Positions 43,353 through 51,293 of a DNA stretch of 60,286 bases are shown in pieces. The stretch lies in the NCBI GenBank assembly GCA_004556655.1, contig SFGF01000011.1:1-60286 (forward strand). Direction: 5' to 3'. Source of the stretch: Lachnospiraceae bacterium. Its GTDB lineage: Bacteria; Bacillota; Clostridia; Lachnospirales; Lachnospiraceae. The notes below the pieces were generated by a model. It was not told where the DNA came from. It searched no databases and was given only the letters and a program-made list of their open reading frames with translations. Position numbers and translations under genes: made by a program. Every line of letters begins with the position of its first letter. Within the stretch, counting starts at the first letter, position 1.

Positions 43353-44318
43353 ATGGCTAAGAGAGATTACTATGAGGTTCTTGGCATTTCCAAAGGCGCT
43401 GACGAAAAAGAAATAAAGCATGCATATCGTAAACTGGCAAAAAAATATCATCCGGATACGAACCCCGGAGATCAATATGCGGAACAGCAGTTCAAAGAAG
43501 TAACGGAAGCCTATAATGTGTTGAGTGATCCGGAAAAGAAGAAATTATATGATCAGTATGGCTCCGCCGCATTTGATGAAAATATGGGAACAGGTGGATA
43601 TCAGGATCCTCATGGTTACGGAAATTGGTCCGGTGGATTTGACTTTGGAAACAATGGTCATTATCAGGAGTATCATTATGAAGGCAACAGTATGAATGAT
43701 ATTTTTGACGATCTGTTCGGCAATGCATTCCACAGTTCCTATGGCAGAGGTTTTCAACATGGTTTTGGGCATAATACAGAGAGCGATTATCATAAAGGCC
43801 GTAATATAGAATCAGATATTACCATCTCTTTTGACGAAGCGGTTTATGGATGTGATAAAATTATTCGTTTCAATGAAAATTCCAGTCAGCCTATAAAAGT
43901 GCATATTCCTGCCGGAATTGACGAAGGTCAAAGTGTTCGCTTGAAGGGTAAAGGATATCCCGGAACCAACGGTATGTCTGCAGGAGATTTGCTGTTGAAA
44001 ATCCATATCACGGAAAAGCAAGGAATTACGCGGAAAGGACTTGATGTATACACAACTGAGAATATTCCTTATACAACTGCCGTATTGGGTGGCGAAGCTA
44101 TTTTCCATACTCTGTATGGTTCTGTTAAATGTAAAATTGCTCCGGGTACACAGTCCGGCAGTAAGATCCGTCTGAAAAATAAAGGAATCACGTCCATGAA
44201 AAACTCATCGATTCATGGAGATGCCTATGTGACAGTTCAGATTCAAGTGCCAAAAACAGTATCAACTGCAGAAAAAGCAAAACTTCAGGAATTAGAACAG
44301 CTTCGGAAAATCAGCTGA
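43353..44318 (+). CDS. DnaJ-family co-chaperone, CbpA-like (no zinc finger)
   Basis: The 321-residue protein has an N-terminal J domain (KRDYYEVLGISKGADEKEIK, with the HPD motif in YHPDTNPGD) that stimulates DnaK. A Gly/His/Tyr-rich linker follows (about 75-145), then two C-terminal beta-barrel substrate domains (PIKVHIPAGIDEGQSVRLKG). The CxxCxGxG zinc repeats of DnaJ are absent, so it is the class II CbpA type. I chose the ATG at 43353, preceded by GGAGGTGG, not that at 43338. It probably depends on read-through from the CIRCE promoter or on a promoter I cannot see. Confidence 0.93.
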   Translation: MAKRDYYEVLGISKGADEKEIKHAYRKLAKKYHPDTNPGDQYAEQQFKEVTEAYNVLSDPEKKKLYDQYGSAAFDENMGTGGYQDPHGYGNWSGGFDFGNNGHYQEYHYEGNSMNDIFDDLFGNAFHSSYGRGFQHGFGHNTESDYHKGRNIESDITISFDEAVYGCDKIIRFNENSSQPIKVHIPAGIDEGQSVRLKGKGYPGTNGMSAGDLLLKIHITEKQGITRKGLDVYTTENIPYTTAVLGGEAIFHTLYGSVKCKIAPGTQSGSKIRLKNKGITSMKNSSIHGDAYVTVQIQVPKTVSTAEKAKLQELEQLRKIS

Positions 44319-44437
44319 TAAAACATAGCTGGAGACTTGCTTTTATGGCTCTTCTGGTTCAGGATGAGTTTCCCGGGTTGAATATAGACAAAGATGTGGC
44401 AAAGACTAAGCCCTAAAAAAAATGTTTTTGCGTTCTC

Positions 44438-44474
44438 AAAAGGTCAGTCACAGGCATGCCGTAACTGACCTTTT
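44438..44474. terminator. Bidirectional terminator between the J-protein and 44490 genes
   Basis: AAAAGGTCAGT (44438-44448) and ACTGACCTTTT (44464-44474) form an 11-bp stem. On the minus strand it follows the stop of the 44490-45428 gene and ends in a T run. Its right half is part of the direct repeat at 44460-44488. Confidence 0.8.
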
Positions 44475-44488
44475 GTCCCTTGTCTCAT
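44460..44488 (+). repeat. Left copy of a 29-bp direct repeat bounding an islet
   Basis: This 29-bp sequence matches 47038-47066 at 27 of 29 positions, with mismatches A/G at the fourth position and C/T at the eleventh. The two copies flank 2.55 kb that holds four genes not seen as housekeeping. Confidence 0.7.
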
Positions 44489-44489
44489 A

Positions 44490-45428
44490 TTATTTTACTT
44501 TTTTCATGGTATAGCTGCCTGTACTTGCACGGAAGGCACCAATGATATTTTTGATACTGCATAAGATTGTCAGAAAATATCCAATGATAAGATCCGTGTA
44601 ATAGCTTCCCGTCAGATCAGATTCCTGAATGATTGCCCCAATTTCCTGATAGATTTCAGAAAACGTTACATCATATGTTGATTTAAATGCATCGTATGCA
44701 TCCCATGTCCATGCCAGTTTATTAGCAAAATAAATCATAACAACCATGATGATCACAGAACCGATGACACCTTTTTTGTCCAGATGCTTTCCAAGAAGCT
44801 CATATCCTTTCATTGCACAGATTCCTGTAACAGCACCTGCTATCCCAGCTATGTACCCCAGCTTATATATAACGACCCATAAAATACAACCAATCAGAGA
44901 ACCAAGAAATGCTCCTACCAGTCCTGCAGCCAGATTGCTTTTCTGTCCTTTGATATTTTCCTGATTTTCCCGAAGAGAATTTCCTACATTATCCTTACAT
45001 TCATTGCAAAGATAATGATATTCGCCGTTGATTTCATAACACTCCGGATCTTCATAGTTATTTCCGCACAATTCACATCCGGAAGAATATTGACAATTCA
45101 TCAGATACTGGATCACTGATTCCACAATCTCATTTAAAGTACCTGGTATGTTTTTAGCCAGATTCGGAGCTTTGATAGTTAAATCAATACAGTTTGGATA
45201 GGCCTGTATACCCAGAATCCTGTTATCTGAAACTTTCATCTGCTGCAGATGCTGGGCAAGAACCGCATTATTTACATCTTCCTCCAATTTCGCATTGATT
45301 CTGATCACATATTGTCCATTAACCAGATTAATAACCAGATAATAACCTCTGTAAACTCCCACAAGAGCAGTTTTACAATCTCTGAGAACTCCACCCAGAA
45401 TCTGTTCCTGTATTTTTTTTGATACCAT
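44490..45428 (-). CDS. Hypothetical membrane protein with zinc-ribbon-like motif
   Basis: I do not recognise this family. The 312-residue product has an N-terminal soluble alpha/beta domain (about 1-105), then a four-cysteine motif (CELCGNNYEDPECYEING ... LCNEC), and about four hydrophobic segments from residue 167 on (AAGLVGAFLGSLIGCILWVV; IAGIAGAVTGICAM; VIGSVIIMVVMIYFA; the last near 285). The central YEINGEYHYLCNECKDNVG resembles the start of a zinc ribbon fused to a DUF-type membrane region. GGGAGGAA precedes the ATG. It lies in the islet bounded by direct repeats. Confidence 0.8.
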   Translation of the reverse strand: MVSKKIQEQILGGVLRDCKTALVGVYRGYYLVINLVNGQYVIRINAKLEEDVNNAVLAQHLQQMKVSDNRILGIQAYPNCIDLTIKAPNLAKNIPGTLNEIVESVIQYLMNCQYSSGCELCGNNYEDPECYEINGEYHYLCNECKDNVGNSLRENQENIKGQKSNLAAGLVGAFLGSLIGCILWVVIYKLGYIAGIAGAVTGICAMKGYELLGKHLDKKGVIGSVIIMVVMIYFANKLAWTWDAYDAFKSTYDVTFSEIYQEIGAIIQESDLTGSYYTDLIIGYFLTILCSIKNIIGAFRASTGSYTMKKVK

Positions 45429-45571
45429 ATAATTCCTCCCTCTGTTTGTGTATTATTGATTCTTTTCTTATGTCTGCATACACAATTATATCTATGTTAT
45501 CATATATTTATCATAGTGCAATACAATGCAGTAAAACGTAAGATAAATGTAAATTTATACGATAGCATTAT

Positions 45572-45614
45572 AAAAGAAGGAGAGTCAGGCTGCTATTCTG
45601 ACTCTCCTTCTTTT
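45572..45614. terminator. Terminator of the 51-residue gene
   Basis: A perfect 17-bp stem (45572-45588 with 45598-45614) has A and T runs on both ends, so it can act on both strands. On the minus strand it overlaps the last codons of the 51-residue gene. Confidence 0.85.
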
Positions 45615-45748
45615 ACAATACTTTCCAAAACCTGAATTAAATCATTCATATTTTCCAGAGTTACATTTCGCTCCAGAATCATATTTTTTAGATTTACGGA
45701 AAGCGTTTCAAATTGTTCTCTTATGGCTGGTGAAACATAAGATGCCAT
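45593..45748 (-). CDS. Hypothetical small protein, 51 residues
   Basis: Unrecognised. The product is helical and amphipathic (SPAIREQFETLSVNLKNMIL, then NMNDLIQVLESIVKEG) with an acidic end. I chose the ATG at 45748, preceded by GAGGTGA, rather than two upstream ATGs at 45874 and 45754. The 126 bp of in-frame sequence upstream is of poor coding quality and contains the opposite promoter. It is too short for an enzyme and may be a regulatory or coat peptide. It lies in the islet. Confidence 0.55.
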   Translation of the reverse strand: MASYVSPAIREQFETLSVNLKNMILERNVTLENMNDLIQVLESIVKEGESE

Positions 45749-45820
45749 ATTCATCACCTCGCCATCAGTATGCCCGATTATCAAACAAATATACAGGAAA
45801 CTATCGGAATCAGATAAAAA

Positions 45821-45849
45821 TTGACATCTGAACAAAGATATCATATGAT
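45821..45849 (+). promoter_or_regulatory. Promoter of the 95-residue peptide gene
   Basis: TTGACA (45821-45826) and TATGAT (45844-45849) are 17 bp apart, 60 bp before the ATG at 45909. Confidence 0.65.
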
Positions 45850-45908
45850 GATATAAGTATAAAAACGGTTCCATTAATAATCAGAATTTGTTAAAAGAGG
45901 AGTGTACT

Positions 45909-46196
45909 ATGAATACGATCGAACTGCTGGATGCACTCCAGCAAAAAGCACTGGGTGATGAAAACATAAAACATATGCTGCTGACAACGCGAAAAGAAAA
46001 AAATCCTCTTTCTGCATTTTGCCGTAAATGTCAGGAACTGGGGTATGCGATCTATGAAATGGATCTGATCCAGGCCGGAGAAGAATTCTACGCATCCATG
46101 AGAAGAAGTACAAATGGAGGCGGAGAAAACTCCCCTATGCTGGAAGGTGAAGATGATTTTTATGAATTGTTTTTTGCCAGTCTGGAAGATAAATAA
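45909..46196 (+). CDS. Small acidic peptide, weakly Nif11-leader-like (95 residues)
   Basis: The N-terminal 55 residues are helical (TIELLDALQQKAL, then FCRKCQELGYAIYEMDLIQA). They recall Nif11-type leader peptides, with a GY plus hydrophobic/acidic pattern. The C-terminus after STNGGG is Asp/Glu/Phe-rich (EDDFYELFFASLEDK) with no Cys, Thr or Ser cluster typical of a modified core. Two cysteines lie in the N-terminal half. It might be a stand-alone regulatory protein or a precursor-like peptide; no modification enzyme is nearby. I chose the ATG at 45909, preceded by AGAGGAG. It is convergent with the LuxR gene. Confidence 0.6.
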   Translation: MNTIELLDALQQKALGDENIKHMLLTTRKEKNPLSAFCRKCQELGYAIYEMDLIQAGEEFYASMRRSTNGGGENSPMLEGEDDFYELFFASLEDK

Positions 46197-46200
46197 AATC

Positions 46201-46953
46201 TTATGGTCTGAACTGTAAAAGATCCCACTTTGAGGAAGCGTTCATTTTTCGGAAAATATTCTGCATATGCTTTTGCAGAGTATTTTCTTTTATAGCAAGT
46301 TTTTCCACGATTTCCTCATTATTTTGAAATTGAAATATAAGTTCCAGAATCTGAGCTTCCCGTACAGTCAATCCATATTGTTTCTGAAGTCCTTCTATAC
46401 TGGCACGTTTGGAAACCTTATTTTCTGAATCCGTTGTGATTTTGTAAAGTACTGCATTCAGATGCATCCCAAGAGAACGCAGATAAAACATATCCTCATC
46501 TGAGAATTCTCCATCAATTTTTGTGCGAAACAAAGATAGCACTCCAAGAAGATTTTGTTGATGAACAATAGTAAACTGCAAACTGTCATATATATTATAT
46601 TTACGGTAGCAGTGCAGATACAGCGGGGTATTCAGTCTTCTTTCTTCTCCAATCAAATCACTTTCCCGTATCAATGTAGATTCTCTTGAATGCAAAATCC
46701 ATAAAAGATGATCCTCATCAGCCAGTTTCAGATATTCATTTTCCGCCTCAACAAAGGATTCCGGATAACAAATCGGTGAGGTAAGTCTGATTTTTTCCGT
46801 ATCCTGCTTATCTGTCAGGAGAATACTGGCATAACTATAAGGTATCAGCAGTTTTAATCTTCTAAGAAAATTCTTTTGCAGTTCTTCCATTGATTTACAG
46901 TTATATAATTCATAAATAATATCATTAATAATCAAAAAACTATTTTTATCCAT
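46201..46953 (-). CDS. LuxR-family transcriptional regulator with N-terminal sensor domain
   Basis: The 250-residue product has a GAF-like N-terminal domain (about 1-170) and a C-terminal LuxR helix-turn-helix (LTVREAQILELIFQF, then EEIVEKLAIKENTLQKHM and NIFRKMNASSKWDLLQF). The sensor has no obvious metal or cofactor motif; the ligand is unknown. AGGAAAT precedes the ATG. It lies back to back with patA across 300 bp holding two similar inverted repeats, and 5 bp from the convergent peptide gene's stop. It could control patA, the islet or both. Confidence 0.85.
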   Translation of the reverse strand: MDKNSFLIINDIIYELYNCKSMEELQKNFLRRLKLLIPYSYASILLTDKQDTEKIRLTSPICYPESFVEAENEYLKLADEDHLLWILHSRESTLIRESDLIGEERRLNTPLYLHCYRKYNIYDSLQFTIVHQQNLLGVLSLFRTKIDGEFSDEDMFYLRSLGMHLNAVLYKITTDSENKVSKRASIEGLQKQYGLTVREAQILELIFQFQNNEEIVEKLAIKENTLQKHMQNIFRKMNASSKWDLLQFRP

Positions 46954-47037
46954 TTATATTTCCTCCGTTTTTCTTTTAACACCATGCTTCTTACAAATTT
47001 CTTCGCGCTTCATGTTTCCGAAATCATACAAGTATGG

Positions 47038-47066
47038 CGTGACTGACTTTTTGTCCCTTGTCTCAT
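47038..47066 (+). repeat. Right copy of the 29-bp direct repeat
   Basis: Matches 44460-44488 at 27 of 29 positions. Unlike the left copy it lacks the complementary left arm that makes a hairpin, so it is not a terminator. It lies upstream of the LuxR gene. Confidence 0.7.
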
Positions 47067-47068
47067 TA

Positions 47069-47116
47069 GTATATCATGCAATATACCTAATAACAAGTAT
47101 ATATAGCAATATATAC
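47069..47116. promoter_or_regulatory. Two similar inverted repeats between luxR-type gene and patA
   Basis: GTATAT-CATGCA-ATATAC (47069-47086) and GTATATAT-AGCA-ATATATAC (47097-47116) share half-sites and are 28 bp apart, start to start. They lie in the AT-rich divergent region (46954-47255), which otherwise shows no gene. They are candidate operators for the adjacent LuxR-type regulator. Confidence 0.5.
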
Positions 47117-47255
47117 GTATTATATTCTAAAAATTAGTGATTGATATTAAGTATAAATCTAGGTATGATACTATCAGATTAAAAAAATACAACGGTGTAT
47201 TTATTGTAGCTATTGCAGTAGATATGCCGTTCTTTTTTAAGAAAGGATGATAATT

Positions 47256-48626
47256 ATGGCAGTAAAAGAACAGGTAGTCAAAGATTTGGACAGAGTGATA
47301 TCTCTTATTAAGACAGACAGCCACGATATTCCGGAAGAAGAAAAAAAGAAAATGGTCGCTGAGACGCTGGATCATTTTGATAATTATGTTAGTCCGGGCT
47401 GGCTGAAATACAGAAAATCCGTATCCTCCGATTCTGAAGAAGGAGCAGTTCTTGAATGGGAAGACGAAGGTGCTTACTGCTATGGACTGAACGGTGAAAA
47501 ATTTATTGACTGTCTCGGCGGATTCGGTATTTACACCTGCGGACACAGAAATTCTGAGATTCTTGATGTTGTGAAAGCACAGCTTGATCATCAGGCTTTG
47601 CACTCTCAGGAACTTCTGGATCCTCTCCGTGGATATCTGGCAAAAGCAGTTGCTGACATTACTCCGGGAGATCTTCAGTATTGTTTCTTTACAAACGGTG
47701 GCGCCGAAGCTGTTGAAATGGCTCTGAAACTGGCCCGTATCGCTACCGGCGGAAGATGGTATATCTCTACTGTAGGTGCGTTCCACGGTAAATCCATGGG
47801 GGCAATCTCCATGGGTGGTAAAAGTACTTATCGTATACCATATACCCCGATGGTTCAGCAGGTACAACATGTGCAGTATGGTGTCTCGGAAGACATCAGA
47901 AAGGCAATCTGCAATCTGCAGGCGGTGGGTGAAAAAGTTGCAGGCGTAATTCTGGAGCCAATTCAGGGAGAAGCAGGCGTAATTATTCCACCGAAAGGTT
48001 ATCTTCAGGAAGTACGTGAAATCTGTGACGAGACCGGTGTTGCTTTGATTTTTGATGAAATTCAGACCGGTATGGGACGTACCGGTACTATGTGGAGATG
48101 TGAGGCAGAAGGTGTTACTCCTGACATCATGACATTCGGTAAGGCTTTCGGTGGTGGTATCATGCCGATCACAGGTATTATCTGCAAACCCAAAATGTGG
48201 ACACAGGATCTGATTGATAATCCATGGCTTTTGGGTTCTCCTACCTTCGGCGGAAACCCTGTTTGCTGTGCAGCAGCCATTGCAACAATCAAATATATGC
48301 TGGAAAATGATATTCCGGGTGTTTGTAAAACAAAAGGTGAATTTCTGAAAGCCGGATTGATGCAGCTTGCGGGGAAATATCCGGAGATTATTCAAGAAGT
48401 AAGAGGAACCGGATTGATGCTTGCTGTTGAATTCCATACCTGTGAACTTGGTTATGAATGTGCAAAAGGGCTGTTCGCAAGACGAGTTATGACTGCAGGC
48501 ACTCTGGTCAATGCAAAGACAATCCGATTTGAGCCTACAGCTGTTATTTCCGAACAGGATATGAAAGATGTAATCAGCCGTATGGATGAAGCTCTGGCTG
48601 ATACAAAAAAGGTTTTTAATCTGTAA
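47256..48626 (+). CDS. patA: Class III aminotransferase, putrescine aminotransferase-like
   Basis: PLP-dependent transaminase of 456 residues. PatA of enteric bacteria moves the amino group of putrescine to 2-oxoglutarate, giving 4-aminobutanal. Key features are LGGFGIYTCGHRNSEI, the PLP phosphate contact NGGAEAVEMALKLAR, the aspartate motif LIFDEIQTGMGRTG, and the PLP lysine near residue 295 in FGKAFGGGIMP. I chose the ATG at 47256 (MAVKEQ), preceded by GAAAGGATG, instead of 47247. The next gene encodes an aldehyde dehydrogenase, the expected next step, but it is broken. Ornithine or other omega-amino substrates cannot be excluded. Confidence 0.87.
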   Translation: MAVKEQVVKDLDRVISLIKTDSHDIPEEEKKKMVAETLDHFDNYVSPGWLKYRKSVSSDSEEGAVLEWEDEGAYCYGLNGEKFIDCLGGFGIYTCGHRNSEILDVVKAQLDHQALHSQELLDPLRGYLAKAVADITPGDLQYCFFTNGGAEAVEMALKLARIATGGRWYISTVGAFHGKSMGAISMGGKSTYRIPYTPMVQQVQHVQYGVSEDIRKAICNLQAVGEKVAGVILEPIQGEAGVIIPPKGYLQEVREICDETGVALIFDEIQTGMGRTGTMWRCEAEGVTPDIMTFGKAFGGGIMPITGIICKPKMWTQDLIDNPWLLGSPTFGGNPVCCAAAIATIKYMLENDIPGVCKTKGEFLKAGLMQLAGKYPEIIQEVRGTGLMLAVEFHTCELGYECAKGLFARRVMTAGTLVNAKTIRFEPTAVISEQDMKDVISRMDEALADTKKVFNL

Positions 48627-48649
48627 ACACATAACGATTATGCAAATGT

Positions 48650-48683
48650 GCAAAGAGGCATACCTTAAGGTATGTCTTTTTGC
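48650..48683 (+). terminator. Terminator-like hairpin after patA
   Basis: A 15-bp stem (48650-48664 with 48669-48683; two G-U pairs) has a TTAA loop and includes CTTTTT in its right arm. It lies between patA and the aldehyde dehydrogenase gene, so it may reduce read-through. Confidence 0.65.
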
Positions 48684-48718
48684 TTTTATGGAAAAAGATA
48701 ACGAAAAGGAGACTGATT

Positions 48719-50090
48719 ATGGAATTAAGAAAAATGTTTATCGATGGCAGTTGGGTAGAAGGAAGCACAAAAAAAACTACACCAACTTTTAATCCATCCA
48801 ATGGAGAAATACTTGCGATGGTTACCGAGGGAACTGTGGATGATGTAAGAACTGCTGTGGCAGCAGCAAAAAAATCATTTTATGTTACACGAGAATGGCG
48901 TGACCTGGATTCGCAAAGCAGAAGCGATATGCTTTTCAAGATTGCAGATGCGATTGAAGCAGAGAAAGAAGAATTTGCCCGTCTGGACAGCATGGATCAC
49001 GGAAAACCGCTGAGAGAAGCAGAGGCTGATATTGACGATGCAGTTCATTGTTTCCGTTATTATGCCGGACTTCTGAAAGCTCCTTATGGCAGCATGGAAA
49101 TTGGCGCCGGCCCTGGCAGCTGGAAACAGCGTGGTCTTTAAACCAAGTTCCAACTGTGTCCTTTCCTGCGTAAAACTGTTTGAACTGTTCGAAACTATTG
49201 ATATGCCAAAGGGAAGTGTCAATCTTGTGCTGGGACCCGGCGGAACTATAGGCAATGAGCTGGCTGAAAATAAAGACGTGGATATGGTTACCTTTACCGG
49301 CAGTACGGCAGTAGGACAGAGTATCATGCGGGCCGCAGCAGGCAATGTAAAGAAAATCGGTCTGGAGCTTGGTGGAAAATCACCGAACGTTATCTTTGCA
49401 GATGCAGATCTGGACGGTGCTGTTGAATGGGCAATGATCGGTATTTTCCTGAATCAGGGAGAGGTCTGCTCCGCAGGTTCTCGAATTCTCATCGAAGAAA
49501 GTATCAAAGATGAATTTGTAAAACGTCTTGTAAAAAAAGCCAATGCCATGACGATTGGAAATCCTCTGGAAAATCCGGATATGGGACCTCTGGTTTCCGA
49601 AGAACATATGAATAAAGTCCTGGGCTATATCAAAAAAGGTGTGGAAGAAGGGGCAACACTGGTGTGTGGCGGTGAACGTTATACCGAAGGAGACTGTTCA
49701 AAAGGCTATTATGTCCGTCCGACAATTTTTGATAACTGTACCGATGATATGACAATCGTAAAGGAAGAAATCTTCGGACCGGTAGTTACTATACAGACAT
49801 TTAAAACCGAACAGGAAACAATTGATATGGCTAATCATACGGAATACGGACTTGCCGGAGCCGTATTTACCAAAGACGGTTCCCGGGCACTTCGGATTAT
49901 CAAAGAAATCCGGGCAGGAATCACATGGATCAACTGCTACAATCCTACATTCAATGAAGCTCCATGGGGTGGATATAAAAAATCAGGTATTGGTCGTGAA
50001 CTGGGGATTCATGGTCTGGAAGAATATCAGGAAATCAAACAGATCAATATTAATCTGAATCCCGGTACTGTAGGCTGGTATACAAACTAA
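48719..50090 (+). pseudogene. Aldehyde dehydrogenase, broken by an internal deletion
   Basis: The 5' part (48719-49141) encodes the N-terminal part of an NAD-dependent aldehyde dehydrogenase (FIDGSWVEGS ... MDHGKPLREAEADI ... YYAGLLKAPYG), then shifts into a stop. The 3' part (from about 49086, different frame) continues with MAAWKLAPALAAGNSVVFKP, LELGGKSPNV (catalytic Glu) and NQGEVCSAGSR (catalytic Cys). About 35 codons normally between these are missing, including the PWNY segment with the oxyanion Asn. The net loss is 2 modulo 3, which causes the frameshift. CTTATGGC occurs at the junction and is a plausible deletion repeat. AAAGGAGA precedes the ATG. It probably acted after PatA. Confidence 0.85.
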
Positions 50091-50117
50091 ATATCGATGT
50101 AACATTGTATCATACAT

Positions 50118-50159
50118 GATAGATAGAACAAAGTGTGATCCGTCTTTGTTCTATCTATC
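50118..50159. terminator. Hairpin between the aldehyde dehydrogenase and pdaA genes
   Basis: A perfect 16-bp stem (50118-50133 with 50144-50159) lies between convergent gene ends. T runs are weak on both sides, but the position suggests a terminator. Confidence 0.7.
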
Positions 50160-50173
50160 TTCACAAAATTATA

Positions 50174-51043
50174 TTATATTTTCTCAGCCAAGTCCGACAG
50201 CGGTGCAAAATGATACCCCATTTCCTCCCATTTAGTCAGAAGTTCATCCAGTATTTCAGCATTTGTGGAGGATGTGCTGTGCAGAAGTACCACAGCACCC
50301 GGATGTATACGGGGTATCAATTTTTCGAATGCCTGCTCTTTGGTGGGCTGCTGATTCTGAATCCAGTCAACATATGCCAGACTCCAGAAAAAAGTATGAT
50401 ATCCCAATTCACTGGCCATTTGAAGATTTTTACTACTGTATTTTCCCTGCGGAGGGCGGTAGAATTTTACCATCTCTGTTCCTGTAATTTCCTGATACAA
50501 TTTTTCCACCTCACCCAATTCTTTTGCAAATGATTCCATATCAGAAATCCGTGACATATCCGGATGATGATAAGTATGATTTCCCACCGTATGTCCTTCC
50601 TCAACCATCCGTTTTACCAGCTCCGGACTGGTCTCGAGAAAATTTCCCACCACAAAAAATACAGCAGGTGCATTATGCTTTTTCAATGCATCAAGTATTG
50701 CCGGCGTATTTCCATTTTCAAATCCTGCGTCAAATGTTAAATAGATTACTTTATCATCCGTAGGATCCAGATAAGCTGCATGATATAGTTTCAAATCATC
50801 TGCTGTCGCATTACCTGTCGGTTTTTCTCCTTCCTGTGAAAATCCCAGCCCCCAGTTCCCTTCCGCACCGTAGGAAATGGTTTCCTGATTTTCAATAACA
50901 TGGATTACAAAATGGCGAACTGCAGCACCTGTAAGAAAAGACGCCACCATGATAGATATTACAAGAGCGATTTTCAGGTCTGAATTTTTTGAATCCCTTT
51001 TGTTACCTTCATCCATCATATACGACCACATTTCCTGAATCAT
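50174..51043 (-). CDS. pdaA: Polysaccharide deacetylase, PdaA-like
   Basis: In Bacillus PdaA removes acetyl groups from muramic acid, allowing muramic-delta-lactam formation in spore cortex. The 289-residue product has a membrane anchor (LKIALVISIMVASFLTGAAV) and then GNWGLGFSQEG as in PdaA. The NodB domain carries TFDAGFENGNT (metal Asp), GNHTYHHPD (metal His pair) and YRPPQGKYS, and ends with HPGAVVLLHST. The first motif is TFDAG, as PdaA-type enzymes vary here. The ATG at 51043 has a poor ribosome site; the ATG-ATG near MMDEGNK is an alternative. The gene suggests a spore former. Confidence 0.86.
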   Translation of the reverse strand: MIQEMWSYMMDEGNKRDSKNSDLKIALVISIMVASFLTGAAVRHFVIHVIENQETISYGAEGNWGLGFSQEGEKPTGNATADDLKLYHAAYLDPTDDKVIYLTFDAGFENGNTPAILDALKKHNAPAVFFVVGNFLETSPELVKRMVEEGHTVGNHTYHHPDMSRISDMESFAKELGEVEKLYQEITGTEMVKFYRPPQGKYSSKNLQMASELGYHTFFWSLAYVDWIQNQQPTKEQAFEKLIPRIHPGAVVLLHSTSSTNAEILDELLTKWEEMGYHFAPLSDLAEKI

Positions 51044-51158
51044 TATTAAAGTGTATGAATCAGATCAGCCAGCTATTCACAGTCCCGGCAATAAAAATAT
51101 CCAGCATCGAGCGTAGACAGATTTCTATCAATCATGTATAATACCTTATATTGGGGAA

Positions 51159-51252
51159 GTCAAATACCCCGATGCTTGCATCGGGGTATTTGACCCTCGC
51201 GGCAGTCGCCAAATGGACATGCAAGCATGTCCGCTTGGCTCGTTGCTCGCGG
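51159..51252. repeat. Two-hairpin repeat-like element between pdaA and cysK-like genes
   Basis: A perfect 17-bp stem with a TT loop (51159-51175 with 51178-51194) is followed by a second hairpin. There CCAA-x2-GGACATGC (51209-51222) pairs with GCATGTCC-x2-TTGG (51225-51238), with partial outer pairing to 51252. It lies in a 250-bp divergent spacer. No T run follows either stem. The composition is more GC-rich than the flanks, as expected of a dispersed intergenic element. It is unrelated in sequence to the two cruciform copies. Confidence 0.7.
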
Positions 51253-51293
51253 AAATAAAATGTGAGTAATCTATAGAAAATGGAGATAGGAAA

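Noticed and set aside
44460..47066. Composite transposon or integron
   Set aside because: No transposase, integrase or target-site duplication can be seen. Only the imperfect direct repeats support an islet.
47127..48653. Long open frame (508 codons) on the minus strand across patA
   Set aside because: It is a shadow of patA, with unusual Phe/His/Cys/Asn composition and no family match.
49086..50090. Independent short aldehyde dehydrogenase gene
   Set aside because: It lacks the N-terminal cofactor-binding part and a ribosome site, and it continues the preceding frame after a deletion. It is treated as part of one pseudogene.
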